A stretch of DNA of 64,000 bases from Dryas octopetala. Its lineage: Eukaryota; Streptophyta; Magnoliopsida; Rosales; Rosaceae. Shown here piece by piece: positions 39,507 through 55,757 of this stretch. A program made the translations under genes and the position numbers. How positions within the stretch are numbered: position 1 is the stretch's first letter; each line of letters begins with the position of its first letter. The stretch spans positions 4,588,001 to 4,652,000 of the forward strand of contig OY992838.1 of the NCBI GenBank assembly GCA_963921425.1, in the 5' to 3' direction. The notes under the pieces are model-generated. The model was not told the DNA's origin. It searched no databases and saw only the letters and a program-made list of their open reading frames with translations.

Positions 39507-41279
39507 TCATAAACCGCGTCTACGTTTTCGGAAATGTCTGAGAATGAAGCTGTCTGCATATAAAGGATAGTTCTTCCTAATCAGCCCTTTTATGCATTTC
39601 CAATAAGAAAAGTCAACCAACGTTCCATCCTTTTGGACAATGAACAAACATCTTGAGCTCTCAAAATCAGGATGATAACCAACCTGTCAAACCACAAAGA
39701 GAAAAATGCGTCATGTAGGAATCCGATTCACTTGTAATACAAATATTGTATGCTTGGGAAAAGCCAAAATTACTCATACTTGAAAAGGTATTGAATGCAG
39801 AAGAAGATTTTCATATTGGTTTTAAAATTCAAACATGAGTGCCCCTGAAGTCAGGTGCCATCATTTTGGCAGCTTGTCGGTGAAAGGTAACAATTCATGC
39901 AACACTAAATTCTCAATGAAGTAGGATCCTTTCAAGATTCTAGACGTGGATTAACAGGTCACTGGTCAGTTAATTGTTCATTATATGTCTTCTGAACACC
40001 AGAGAGTAGAAAGTAACAATTCTTACTTATTATGGACTAGTTAAGCCCATATCAGAAACAATACGGATAACTAGATATCTAAAGCAACCCCCTCCTGCAA
40101 TGGAATGCTGGAGTTCAAAGGGGGAGTGCGAATAGCACCCCCTATCTAAAATGCATATCTGGAGATGGAGTACCAAGATTACATGCCTATGTTACAAAAG
40201 CCTCAAGTTCTTGTAGACCATGCAAACAAAAAATGAACAAAGAAGTATTATACAGAACAACTAGAAGGAAAAAGAAAAGACAGATGATACTTAATGAGCC
40301 TATAGAGAGAGTTGAATAAACTTAAAGGACAAAAGTGGTTGAAACTTGTCCCTCGGAATAAAAAAAGTAGTTGAAACTTGAAAGCAATGAAGTCAAATCA
40401 ATTACCAAAAAGAAATTATCAATACAGATTATTTAACTACAAAATTTACTGCATGACAATGACATAGTAGTGGACATCCAGTAGCGGGCATATCCAAATA
40501 GATAGTATTCACGTTTTGCAGGCTGCTTAAATGGGGCAATTCTCTGGTAAACCACAGGAATGAAATAGAAAATGGGCAATTCACTCTCATCATGATAGGC
40601 TACTAGAAAATTTGTGAAAAGATTTTAAGCATTAGACCAATACCCAATAATTGAAATTGGCACCAAACTGTACACTCTTTGATACCCAGAAGTGTAAACA
40701 AGCTCCATGTCCATGCAGTTCAAAAGGGTTGCTTACTTATCACTTTCTAATCACAACAACAACAATCAAAACCCAATTCAATTCAGATAAGAGGGTTTAG
40801 AAATTTACTGTGATATAGTCAATTCCGCAACCGATCTTCTTAGCAGCTTCAGGATGAAATGGAAGCAACCTTTCAAGAACAGTCTTTTCATGCTCAGGAC
40901 TCAATCTGTCTCCGCTCTCATACTTGCCAGAATGAAGAATCATCCTCACGAACCCAACCAGAGGCACCGTGTCTTCTAAAATCTTATCTTCCCAATCGAC
41001 CCATTTGTCCCCATCTCCTCCTCCATCTTCCTCCGAAATTCCACCCAAATCCACGTCCTTCTCGGACGCCACCACCGGCTTCCTCAGCAATTCCGGGCCG
41101 TCCGATTCGTGCCTCCCGATTCTGCTGCCCCCGTCCGGCCCGGTTTTCAAAGCGCAGAGACGCGCACGGAGCGATGTCGTTTTGGAGAAGGGGAAGGATA
41201 GAGTTACGGGACAGGGGTGGAGAGTGAGGGAGTTTGTGTGATGGTAGAGAAGTGGGGGTGGTTTAGAGAGCGAAGCCAT
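39507..41279 (-). CDS. DCL: DCL-like chloroplast protein (DEFECTIVE CHLOROPLASTS AND LEAVES family)
   Basis: Two exons on the minus strand, 40809-41279 and 39507-39683, join in phase 0 to 215 residues. The N-terminus (MASLSKPPPLLYHHTNSL, rich in Ser, Thr and basic residues) looks like a chloroplast transit peptide. The C-terminal 100 residues are the DCL/DUF3223 domain: MILHSGKYESGDRLSPEHE, AKKIGCGIDYITV, GYHPDFESSRCLF and DGTLVDFSYWKCI, ending in a basic RHFRKRRRGL. Tomato DCL is needed for plastid 4.5S rRNA processing and for palisade cell shape. The single intron of about 1.1 kb contains a micro-insertion (40331-40380). It is intact and short as usual for the family. Confidence 0.88.
40331..40380 (+). 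mobile_element. Micro-insertion (14 bp plus A tract) with 18-bp near-perfect duplication, in the DCL intron
   Basis: AAAAGTGGTTGAAACTTG (40331-40348) and AAAAGTAGTTGAAACTTG (40363-40380) match at 17 of 18. Between them lie 14 bp, TCCCTCGGAATAAA, running into an A tract. It has the same architecture as the GGCC-A insertions but a different body. Confidence 0.5.
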
Positions 41280-41816
41280 GGCTGCTGTGCCCTAGCTACT
41301 ACAACTGGCTAAGCTCAGCTTTGCTGTAACTAACTCTCTGCTCGGTCGCTTATGGTTGTTCAAACTTCAAAGTTGAAGCGTTGAAGACCCATCATCAAGT
41401 CACAGTCAGTGTTTAGATGCTTTAGCAGATAAAGAAGCAACGGGCGCGAGGCTCTCCACTCTCCAGTCTCCACCTCTGCCTCTAACCTTTTTGGGCCGGC
41501 CTGGGTCTACTGCCATAAGCCCAAGGCCCAAAACAATTATGACCAATCCAGTAATCTTATGGTCTCTTGGGCCTTTGGCTTGGTCAATGGTCAATTTTTT
41601 TTACCCCCTCTCTTTTCTCTCTTTTTGCTAAGAGAAAAACTTGTGTTACAAGAATTGCTGAGGAGGCCATGGCCCATCACCGACAGAGAAGAGGTTTGGG
41701 ACTAATCCTTTTCTCGGAAATAGATTAGGTCGTTAGACCCATATGGTACACAACTTATTACTTACATTAGAAATTAAGAATTTGAGAGTTTGAGAGTTTT
41801 TTCTTATTTAACAATT
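41280..41816. other. Promoter side of the DCL-like gene
   Basis: Upstream flank of the DCL-like gene. GC-rich to about 41530, then AT-rich. No gene was seen. Confidence 0.45.
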
Positions 41817-42018
41817 GAATAATGCTATACTTACCACATTTCTTATACCACATTCTTATATCATCTCACGTGTCATTATTTTATTGGACAGAGTTTTTCT
41901 TTTTCTTTATGGGTTTTTATTTTTATTTTTTAATATCCAATGTATGAATGCCATGTAAGTTGCCACATAAGGTGGTATGAAATTATGGTATAAAAATGTG
42001 GTATATCTAGCACTACTG
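41817..42018. mobile_element. hAT-type MITE, 202 bp
   Basis: TTAACAATT lies on both sides (41808-41816 and 42019-42027), so 8-9 bp are duplicated. The left end (GAATAATGCTATACTTACCAC) is matched at 15 of 21 by the reverse complement of the right end (CAGTAGTGCTAGATATACC). CACATTTTTATACCA-like blocks continue the inverted similarity. There is no coding capacity. The 8-bp duplication and CAGT-type end favour hAT. Confidence 0.7.
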
Positions 42019-42299
42019 TTAACAATTAACATGTTCGGATCACATATACATCTAAGTATCTACATTCCATTGAGAGAAGAATACCACTAAAATAAATTTT
42101 AAGAAAACCTAAATTTAAAGATGCAAGATTTGGCCAAGATTTCAAAAATTACATATCTTCATATTTTTATATAATTCTCTCCAAATTCCTACCAAAGTGT
42201 GATTACAAAACAAAAGTTCTTACTAAAAATTATAAATAAAATTAAACCGTTTAAAATCAAAATATAAAATATAAAGATGCAGGTTGCATTAAAGGATTT

Positions 42300-43270
42300 C
42301 CTTTATCTATGATGCCATAATATGACGTACTACAATAATGATGTTCGTACTTACTTCTAACGGATTCATTTTTTCTCACCATAGTAGATGGGTAACACGT
42401 GTTACTTAATTACATTTTTGTAACATGTGTCACTTAATTATATTTTTGTAACATGTGTAACTTATTCACCATGGGATAATGCTCACCATCACTTTTTTGT
42501 GGTGAACAAATATGGATTCCAATTCCAACCGCTAGAGTCACACGTACTATTATAAGCCCAGTGTTGCTATAATGTCTCCCAGCAACTCCGGCCCCAAACC
42601 TTCTTCAGCGTGCACAACATCACTAGTCACAATTCGTCTTAATGGAGGAGAAATAAATTTGGGACTTCACTAACATAGTGAAGAAAAGAGAAAAACAAAA
42701 ACTTGTATGTAACAACAGTATATTCTTACTATCACAAGAAGTGGTCACATGTTATGCTAGTCATGTGAGGTAATCTACTCTAATAACATACAAATTTTTT
42801 TGGTTAAGAGAAATACCATAAGACCACAATCTAGTAGTTTCTATAAGAAATTTTAAAAAATTATCCAAATTTAAGAATCTTAACTTTTTTTTTTATTATT
42901 ATTTTTAGAAATTTAACCATCTACATACTATACAGTCTATACTAACAAAATAAAATCTAAAAACTGAATTAAAAAATGTAAAAATTTGACCAACATCTCA
43001 ATATATCCATATTTTTGCCAAAATTTTAAAAAATTTGATTAGAATTTAATAATTGCATATGAAGATGGGTTGTTTTTCTCTATGATGATGCCATAATATA
43101 ACCTACTACAACAGCGATGTCGTGGACCTTGCCTCCTTCGTGCTCCATTCCAGCCTCCAGGACTAAAACGCGACCTGTCTATGGAGTTATTACAATAAGC
43201 CATTAATTGCTGCTATGATTCCCGCCATCAACTCCGGCCCCACACCTTCTTCATCGGGGTACGTACGACG
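42300..43270. repeat. Diverged tandem duplication (about 42300-42670 and 43070-43270)
   Basis: Two blocks share ATGATGCCATAATAT followed by TACTACAA (42311 and 43084) and, further on, CAACTCCGGCCCC followed by ACCTTCTTCA (42583 and 43228). On the minus strand both read a related peptide, EEGLGPELLGDIIA and EEGVGPELMAGIIA, in frames without a gene. The pieces look like an old duplicated coding relic. I cannot name the source gene. Confidence 0.5.
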
Positions 43271-44116
43271 CCAAAACGTCCTCTATATCCCTCGGGTAGA
43301 GGTTGTCCAGCAACCCATATATCAGTCCCCAAAACGACGACGTCTCCCGGCATTGCCCCAATCTTAATGTCGAAAGCCAACTCGGCTGCTGAATTGGAGA
43401 CTTAAACAGCATTGAGATTTTCTTTCTTATTTAACAATTAGCATGCCTCTATCACACATTTATCGAATCACCTACATATCTATTTCTAAGAGGTAATGCA
43501 GGAAGTTTTCTCAGAAAGAATTATTGCTTGTGTGGCCAACTTGGCCAATTTCAAGTTTTCAAGTCACATAGCTACCAGAAAAGCAAAGGATATGTTGACG
43601 TACTGTTGGCTTTCATAAAATAATATATGCATGCATAAAGAGAGTATATTTTTTTACCATATTAGCTAATTACATAATATATTAATATGGCAATTGATGT
43701 CTACTTATTAGCCTAAGATTAAATAACATGATCTATTAATTAGCTTGGTCGATCATTCTAAAATCCCAATCTCAACCAATGATTTCAGGTAGATCAAAAC
43801 TATAGCCCTGCGTTGAATAAGTGATAAATACTAAAAAGGATCACATGTTCTGACAGTATTATTAGCTAGTTACGTAATAAGAATATTGATGTGTACTTAA
43901 CTACTTATTATATCGAAATTGAAGTTTTACCTGGCCAAAAAAAAAACTACTTATTATATCAATTGCTATATCAAATGATTAATTAACATGGTCTTGACTC
44001 TTGAATGTTTCTTTCACTCTTTCTCTTATCAGAAGTCAAGTCACTCGTCAGGGTCTCAATAAAAGCCATGATTCTATTCTCATTATTCTCATAAAGAATA
44101 TCAACAAAAAAGAAAG
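43271..44116. other. Upstream flank of the GLR gene
   Basis: AT-rich DNA with no coding exon. Contains the micro-insertion at 43899-43960. Confidence 0.45.
43899..43960 (+). mobile_element. Micro-retroposon insertion (30 bp, GGCC-poly A type) with 16-bp duplication
   Basis: AACTACTTATTATATC occurs exactly at 43899-43914 and 43945-43960. The 30 bp between end in TTTTACCTGGCC plus eight A. This copy keeps the longest body of the four GGCC-A insertions and lies 157 bp upstream of the GLR ATG. Confidence 0.75.
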
Positions 44117-47100
44117 ATGTCTGAGGTCTCTCCTAGCTTCTTGGTTTTGCTGTTGTTGGTGGGTACTTCAACTTCAGCCAAGGCCTATGGAAAAGGGGAC
44201 AAATGTCAAATAAACCAACAGATAACTGCAAGAATAGGTGCTGTTACTGATTACAGCTCTCGTGTGGGTAAGGAACAGAAAATAGCCATGGATATGGCCA
44301 TCCAAGATCTTTACCAGTCAACCTGCCTTGGAGTGGATTTGCACCTTCAAGATTCGCTAGGGAATTCAGCTCGAGCAACTGCTGCTGGTAAAGTTATGTA
44401 CTTCTAATTAAGTTCTAACCTCTCAGTGACTCAGTCTGTCACAAACTGATATAAAAAATTACTAGTTTAGTTCTCTTAGATTTGCATGCTCATGTCGGAA
44501 AAATTTAGTTACTTGGGTATAGTACGAGAAATTCATGCATACAATCATGTGTATAACTTCTATCTTTTAAAATTGGTCATTTAACTATGTTAGAGATTGA
44601 ATGTGAAAGAAAATGTGTATAACAATGGTTATAATACAATTTTTTCGTATAAGTTTGGGGCATATATTTTTGTTTTGCAGCAATCAATCTCCTCAATAGC
44701 AAGCAAGTTGTAGCCATCATTGGAACACTGACCCTGCAGCAAGCAGCTCTTGTCTCGGAGATTGATAATACCACCAATAATTTCCCCATCATGTCCCTTA
44801 CTCCCACTGCTATTAGCCCACCAACAGCTTCACTTCAGTGGCCAAGTTTCATCCAAATAGCCAATGACATAGTCTTCCATATGCAATGCATTGCAGCATT
44901 AGTTGGTCATTTCCAATGGCGAAAGGTGACTGCAATTTACGAGCACAACAATGGCTTTTCCTCCAATTCTGGGGTCGTAACTCTCCTCTCTGATTCACTT
45001 AGATTGGTCAACTCACAGATTGAACACCACCAAGCTTTTCCACCCCTGTCTTCTCTATCTGACCCGGATGCCTTTGTTGAAGAAGAGCTTAAGAAGTTGA
45101 GGAGAAAGAGCAACAGGGTTTTCGTAGTCATGCACTTCTCTTTACAGTCAGCTGTCCTTCTCTTTGAAAAGGCAAAGCAAATGGGCATGATCGACAAAGG
45201 CTATGTCTGGATTGTCACAGACGAGGTTGCAAGCCTTCTTGATTCAGTTGATTCTTCAATTAAGTACAACATGCAAGGTGTTGTTGGTATTAAAACCAAC
45301 TTCATAGAAACGACCAAGACTTTCAGACATTTCAAAACCAGATTTCGCCGAATATATGGACTACAATACCCTGAAGAAGAAGAAAATTCTAGTCCTAGTA
45401 TCTTTGCTCTTCGAGCTTATGATGCAATTTGGGCCACTGCTCGAGCCATGAAAAAATTGCAGCAAGAAAATGTTACCTCCACAGAATTGTCTCAAAAAAT
45501 TTTGTCCACTACGTTCCAAGGTCTAAGTGGCATGATGGAATTCAAGAATGGCATGCTATCACAACAACCGACCTTTCAAATCATTAATGTGGTTGGGAAA
45601 AGCTACAGAGAGATAGCATTCTGGTCACCCAGTAACGGTTTCTCAGAGAACTTGACCAAACACAGTGACATGAAAGAGAGGAATTTTGAAGTTTTGGGTC
45701 CAATCTATTGGCCAGGTGGCTTACAAGCAGCACCACAAGGGTGGACTCCAGCTGATGTGGAGAGACCCTTAAAGATAGGGGTTCCTGCTAGGGGTGCCTT
45801 CAATCAGTTTGTGAGAGTAAGCTATGACCCGAACCAGAACGAGACACACATCTCAGGATTTTCAATTGATGTGTTTGAAGCAACTGTCAAACACCTACCT
45901 TATCAATTGCCTTATGTGTTTGTTCCCTTCTATGGCTCATATGATGAATTGGTGAAACAGGTCTACAACAAGGTAGAGAATAGAAATTCTTCTTCTTTCT
46001 GTGGGCTAAATTCTAAAATGACCACCATTTGCAACATTGAACTGTCTTTTACACATACCCAACTCTTGTCTTTGTGTATTGGTAGGGCTCTATAGACACT
46101 GATCATGAGCATTTTACTCTATGGAACACAGGGGTTGGATGCAGCTGTTGGTGATATAGAAATCATAGCTGATAGGTTTCCTTTTGTTGAATTCTCACAG
46201 CCATATATTCACTCTGGACTTGAGATGGTAGTCACTGTGAAGCCAGATAAGCTGAAGGAAAAGTGGATGTTCATGAAGGCCTTCACCAAAAGAATGTGGT
46301 TCCTCATGATTGTCACACACCTTTCTGTATGCTTTGTGGTATGGTTAATTGAAAATGAATATGGAAACAACCTTGAATTAAAGGGTATTGGGGCCATCCT
46401 TTGGTTCTCTGTCACTGTCCTATTCTTTGCTCAGAGTAAGTACCCTCACAGTCGGTGTCATTCTTGCATACAATAGTTGTACACAACCTCTCTCTCCCAA
46501 AATTTGTATACAACGGTTATGTACAAGAGTTTTTTCTCTATCACATACAGCCTAATGTAATTTCCTACATGTCTACAATATGCAGGAGAACGAGTTCAGA
46601 GCAATTGGGCTCGGTTGGTGCTGGCTCCATGGTTAGTAGTGATTCTAGTTGTAACAGCCACTTTCACTGCAAGCCTTACCTTAATGGTGACCATCTCTCG
46701 AGTCCAACCCTCTGTGCCTGATGTTGAAACACTCAAGAAAGCAAATGCAACTGTTGGGTGTAATGGCAACTCTTTCATTGTGAGATACTTGATCAATGTT
46801 CTAGAGTTTAGACCAGAAAACATCAAGAGTATTGCCTCCATAAGTGACTACCCAAAGGCCTTTGAGATACAAGACATTGCAGCAGCTTTCTTTGTAGGCC
46901 CCCATGCCAAAGTTTTCCTCTCAAAATACTGCAACTATACCAAAGCAGGACCCATATACAAGCCTAGCGGTTTTGGATTCGTGCGTTCCTCTTCTCTTTT
47001 TACTTACGATTCAGATTCACAGTCTGTCAACATAACATGTCTTGTTTGTCTCGTTTTTCATTCTGCTTCAGGTTTTTCCAAAGGGGTCTGCTCTGACCAT

Positions 47101-47515
47101 TGACATCTCAGAGGCAATCCTAGACGTAACTGAGAGGGGACAAGTGGAGCAATTAGAGAAACAAATGCTCTCCTCCTATAACTGCTCTTCATTCCACTTG
47201 AACGATGGTCCAATAGGTCCTGAGCCTTTCTCTGGTCTATTTCTGATTTCGGGTTTCGTTTGTGGATTTGCAGTTTTAGTTACAGGTGTCCGTATAGCTG
47301 GTAGGCATCTGCAGAACTTGAGCTGCATAGGAGCAATATTGATTAACACAAGAATCTGGAGATGGGTTTTTATGTACTTGGCCCAGAGGTACAGAAAATC
47401 TAAGAACCATTGCCCCACAAGCTCCATCTTGAAAACAAACAACCAAGGGGAAAAGCATGATGACACAGAGCATGGTTCCTTGGGTACTGAATTAGTAATT
47501 ATCATGCCACACTGA
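44117..47515 (+). CDS. Glutamate receptor-like channel (GLR, clade II-like)
   Basis: Five exons (44117-44387, 44681-45972, 46132-46435, 46586-46980, 47072-47515) join in frame to 901 residues. In order: a signal peptide (about residues 1-21, hydrophobic [10 protein letters not shown]), the amino-terminal ligand-binding region ([21 protein letters not shown] onward), and S1 with [13 protein letters not shown] and [10 protein letters not shown]. Then come M1 (about 586-603), the pore loop (about 606-622), M3 (about 633-660, ending [11 protein letters not shown]), S2, and M4 (about 807-827). Plant GLRs are tetrameric amino-acid-gated cation channels carrying calcium at plasma or vacuolar membranes, with roles in wound signalling, defence and growth. 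Exon structure and sequence fit the large GLR2 clade; the exact member is not decidable. No frame damage was found. The first 157 bp upstream contain a recent-looking micro-insertion. Confidence 0.92.
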
Positions 47516-48081
47516 AATTAGTGTACAATAGATTGTATGTAGCAAAACCTAATTCTTCCCTGACAAATTGTAAAGAAAAATAAATTAACTTGTATATAAG
47601 AACTTTATAAAAAATAACTTGTATATTAGAAGATTGATTGTATGGTCCAAACTTGTAATTAGTTACTCTGTAATTAATTTAGAGAGGGAGCAATGTCAGT
47701 GGAATGACTTGGGCTTTGTTTGACCGTGCTTTTAAAATGATTAAGAATGTTTTCAAATAGTCAAAAATAATTTTGTTTACAATTAGCAAAAAAAATTAAA
47801 AATATTTTTGGGCTATAAAAGTATTTGGAAGCACTTCTTAGATAACATAACAGGTGCTTCCAATTAGGTTTATAAGAAGCACTTTGATTTTTTTTATTTT
47901 TTTTTAAATTATGTGTTTCTAACAAAAACATTCAACATTTCCTATAGAAACACTCCAAAACAGGGCTTTAAGATCTCCTCAAAAAATACTAGTTAAAGTT
48001 GACTTTTTGATTTCTAGGCATTACTAAATATCTTAAAACTCTCTAACGCGTTATCGATATGGTATTGGAAATGTCACATAA
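47516..48081. other. GLR 3' flank with a possible worn MITE (about 47703-47975)
   Basis: GGGCTTTGTTTGACCGTGCT near 47708 and the reverse complement of the right end near 47970 (AGCCCTGTTTTGGAGTGTTT) resemble each other. Such ends are common in hAT-like MITEs. No target duplication could be fixed. The rest is AT-rich without genes. Confidence 0.35.
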
Positions 48082-48501
48082 AAGCATATACAATGTCATA
48101 GTTAATGTTATGCTAAAAACCATATACAATAGAATTGATAAAAAAATCCATTATAATGACATGGCTATATTTAGAATTTGATATGCTCAAGTCATATTTT
48201 CTACTATATATAGTGAAAAATATAGCAAATAGTATTGTGGATGTCAAGAAATTTGTGGCCCCACATTAGAAAAAGCATGAGAGGAAAGAAAAAATTAATG
48301 TTGATTAGTTGGGAAGAGAGAGAAGAGGGAGGTTGAAAATGTGGGTCCCACAAGAGAAAGAATTAAACTTTATATATGGCTTGCTCTTATGAACACAAGA
48401 TTATAGGCTTTATAGCTTTTTTACCATTAAAGCAAAAACTACAACAAGTTAAAAATATAGCATTTAGTATAACATTTAGCTATTTCCCATTGCACATGCT
48501 C
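48082..48501. mobile_element. Tourist-like (PIF/Harbinger) MITE, 420 bp
   Basis: The left end AAGCATATACAATG and the reverse complement of the right end GAGCATGTGCAATG match, and similarity continues through ATGTTATRCTAAA. TAA flanks both sides (48079-48081 and 48502-48504), the 3-bp duplication of PIF/Harbinger elements. No coding frame was seen. Confidence 0.6.
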
Positions 48502-49550
48502 TAAGCAGTTCAATGTGAATATGCTTCATTCCCTATTTAGACCTTTAGTAACACATTAATAGGAATACTTCTAATTCCTTCACATTTTGTTCATTTTCAT
48601 TTGGATTTCAGATATCCAAACTTATTGTTAATTACTCGGTAAATATGAAATGTGATAATGCATGCACTTTGAAGAGAATAGGATGAATTGAATGGAACAC
48701 TAAAAAAACGATTTGAGTACTCCAAAAGATCTATATAATCATGATGATAAAATGTTTAACACGGTGATAGATGTAATTTTCAACATTCCAATCACGATCA
48801 ACGGTCATGATCGGTCAATCAGACTCACCCACATGATTCAGTCGTCAATTTCACGTTTCAGCGACCGCTTGTACCTTGAATCTTGACCCGGGAGCATGAA
48901 TAGTCCATGAAACCACGGGTCGTCTGATCCAATCTCAGACCAGCACAAACTAGCATTATGTGACACTGTCTTTCCCCGGTCAAAACTCCCCAATGCCCAC
49001 CTCCCTCTCCAAGCGCGTATCACACACTCTCCACTCAAAACTCCCAACCACCACAATCGTAACTCTCACGCACAGCCATTGAGCTCTGCTTGTCAAATTT
49101 TCAACTTTATAGATCTCCGCCGACACCATCGACTGGTATAGCCAGTCGCCAATACACTAATACACTCGCTCACCTTTTCTTCCTCTGTAAAAAGTCAGAA
49201 ATGAATATAATAAAGATATAAAAACTTGCCTCCAAGATTCCAGTTCATGCGAGCAAAACGATGGCGTCGATTGCACTCAATTCCCTAGAAAGCCAAAAAC
49301 AAAAACAAACAGATTATATTTTATGCATAATAAGACAGCCTCTTCAGCCACGCATATAAATAGTATCAATATACGCATATGCCAGTTCATACTCCTCTGC
49401 ACTCCCACTCTGTCATTTTCGCAAACAGTTTGCTCTCGCCAGATCTCTCCTCGAATTCCTGAACTAGAAGCTTCTTTTTTCACCGCTGAAATGCTTCACG
49501 GGTCGAGTTTTTGATCCGTCTTTGCAATTGATTTGATCGGGTTTTCGGAA
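48502..49550. promoter_or_regulatory. NDR kinase gene upstream region and 5' leader
   Basis: AT-rich to about 48770, then more balanced DNA with pyrimidine-rich stretches (49020-49200) typical of a plant leader. Start site, TATA box and possible leader intron could not be fixed. No other gene was seen. Confidence 0.4.
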
Positions 49551-54036
<4,486 letters not shown>

Positions 54037-54474
54037 GTTAATCTATTGGAGCAAGTATTATTATTTTCTTCATGGCATATTCGTCAACAGAAGCCGTTTT
54101 TATTATACAAGATCAGATTTGGCAGGATTTGCTGTATGCATGAAGACATGAATAAAGAGGTCAGCTCAAAGTTGATAATGATCTTGGCTGCTATTCTTTG
54201 TTACTTTTTCCAAATACGCCTTCATGTATAAGTGCTACTGTAAAGACAATAATTCTTAGGCTCAACATTACCACTATTTTTCTGAGGTTTCTGTTTTAAA
54301 ATATCTATCCCTCGCTGGAACTAAGATAGTTTATTTTTAGTACAAATTTTCTTGTACATCAATGATACCAAAGAATCAATCAACGCAGTTTTGTCTACCA
54401 AAGTGAATTCATATTTGAAAATTTTATTACATTAACAAGCTGTATGAATAATGCTTTCGCAATTTGGATATGAT
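54037..54474. other. NDR kinase 3' flank
   Basis: Likely 3' untranslated region and downstream DNA; no second gene was seen. Confidence 0.5.
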
Positions 54475-55429
54475 CAAGGAGTAAAATTTTGGTTTCGACG
54501 GAAATTTTTGCTAAAATTTCGATTTCGATAAAATTAGACACAAACACGGAAATTGCTATTAAAATACTGAAATTTTGAATGAAACTTGACCTATGTTTAT
54601 TTAATATATGATCTACTATATTGATAAAAAGACATTGAAGAACTCAAATTATATAATATGTTTCATGTAATATAAGATAAATATAATACGCGTTGAAGGT
54701 AAATACTGTTAAATAAAATTAGTATAATAAATAAATGAAATTAATATATTCTTTATATTCTATAATCTATACACTTAAACGATACGGTATAAGATATTAA
54801 GGTTTAGGTCCTTTAAGATATTTTATATAGAAATATATTAAGATTTAGGATTTAAAAATAACTAAACGAAACTCCAAAAGAACCAAATTAAACCCCAAAT
54901 CCTTTTTTTTCTTTCTCATTACCCAAAAGCCAAAAATCCCAATCAATCCTTTTTTTTTTTTTTTTTCTTTTCTTCCTTCATTTTCCTCTTTTTTCTTTCC
55001 TTTCTTTTACTCCCGTGCAATCTTCCTCTTCCATCTCATTTTTCTCACGCAGACACATCCCATTCTCTCTTCCAATCTTCCTCTTCCATCTCAGTTCTCT
55101 CATGCAACACATCCCACTCTCTCTTCCATCTCATTTCTCTCACGCAACCGCATCCCAGCCCACACAGACACATCTTTCTCCATCCTCCCTCTCCCTTCCT
55201 CTTTCCCCAATCTCCCTCTCTTCCTTTTCTCTCTCCTAGATCTCTTCTTTTTCCCCAACCTCATCTCTCTGTCTCACCATTCCTCTTTCCCCAGCAATTT
55301 CGCTGCCTCAACTCGCCCCTGCCGCCGTCAAATCTCACCCCTAAGTCGATATTTTTGCCGAAATTTCAAGAATTTGTTGGTATTGTGATAAAATTTCCCC
55401 CTCCTCAAAAAACGAAAATTTCCTCCTTG
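54475..55429. mobile_element. Non-autonomous MULE- or hAT-like element (955 bp) with a pyrimidine-rich cargo
   Basis: It starts CAAGGAGTAAAATTTTGGTT and ends with a near-complement (the other strand reads CAAGGAGGAAATTTTCGTTT). Flanks GATATGAT (54467-54474) and GATATAAT (55430-55437) match at 7 of 8; a 9-bp reading is also possible. The interior 54900-55300 is a long C/T-rich stretch with repeated CTCTTCCATCTCATT-like blocks and a short GC-rich tail (GCCGCCGTCAAATC), unlike the AT-rich ends. There is no transposase frame. The sequence may have been captured from a gene leader. Confidence 0.6.
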
Positions 55430-55440
55430 GATATAATATC

Positions 55441-55499
55441 AATAATAGCTTATTTGTTTCTACCAAAAAAATAAAATAAATAATAATAGCTTATTTGTT
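55441..55499 (+). mobile_element. Micro-insertion (23 bp, A-rich tail) with 18-bp duplication
   Basis: AATAATAGCTTATTTGTT occurs exactly at 55441-55458 and 55482-55499. The 23 bp between read TCTACC followed by an A-rich tail (A7TA4TA3T). It lies just 4 bp past the target duplication of the 955-bp element. Confidence 0.7.
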
Positions 55500-55694
55500 A
55501 TTGGACAATACTTGGGCTACAAGTCACCCCACCTCCAAAAGACTTGTTCGGCAGTGCATGTTCAGGATCGAAATCGTTCATTTTTTAAAGGGAGACTTAG
55601 AGTTCAGTCCATTTTATGCGTCTTTTTTAAACTAAACCGGTAGTGATTTATGATTTTTAATTAAGTCCTTTTATTTTTCTTCTTTGACGGCTTT

Positions 55695-55757
55695 ATGTTA
55701 GGTTTTAACTCCAAGATTTTGGGCTCCGCCCAAAATCTCGGAGTTAAAACCTAACAT
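55695..55757. repeat. Near-perfect hairpin: 30-bp arms, 3-bp loop
   Basis: The arms 55695-55724 and 55728-55757 are reverse complements at 29 of 30 positions, separated by TCC. Each arm contains GGTTTTAACTCC and GATTTTGGGC (on its own strand). No neighbouring reading frame uses it. It could be the core of a foldback element or the stem of a small-RNA precursor. Confidence 0.85.

Noticed and set aside
40859-41241. Antisense frames of 122 and 90 codons
   Set aside because: Shadows of the GC-rich first exon of the DCL-like gene.
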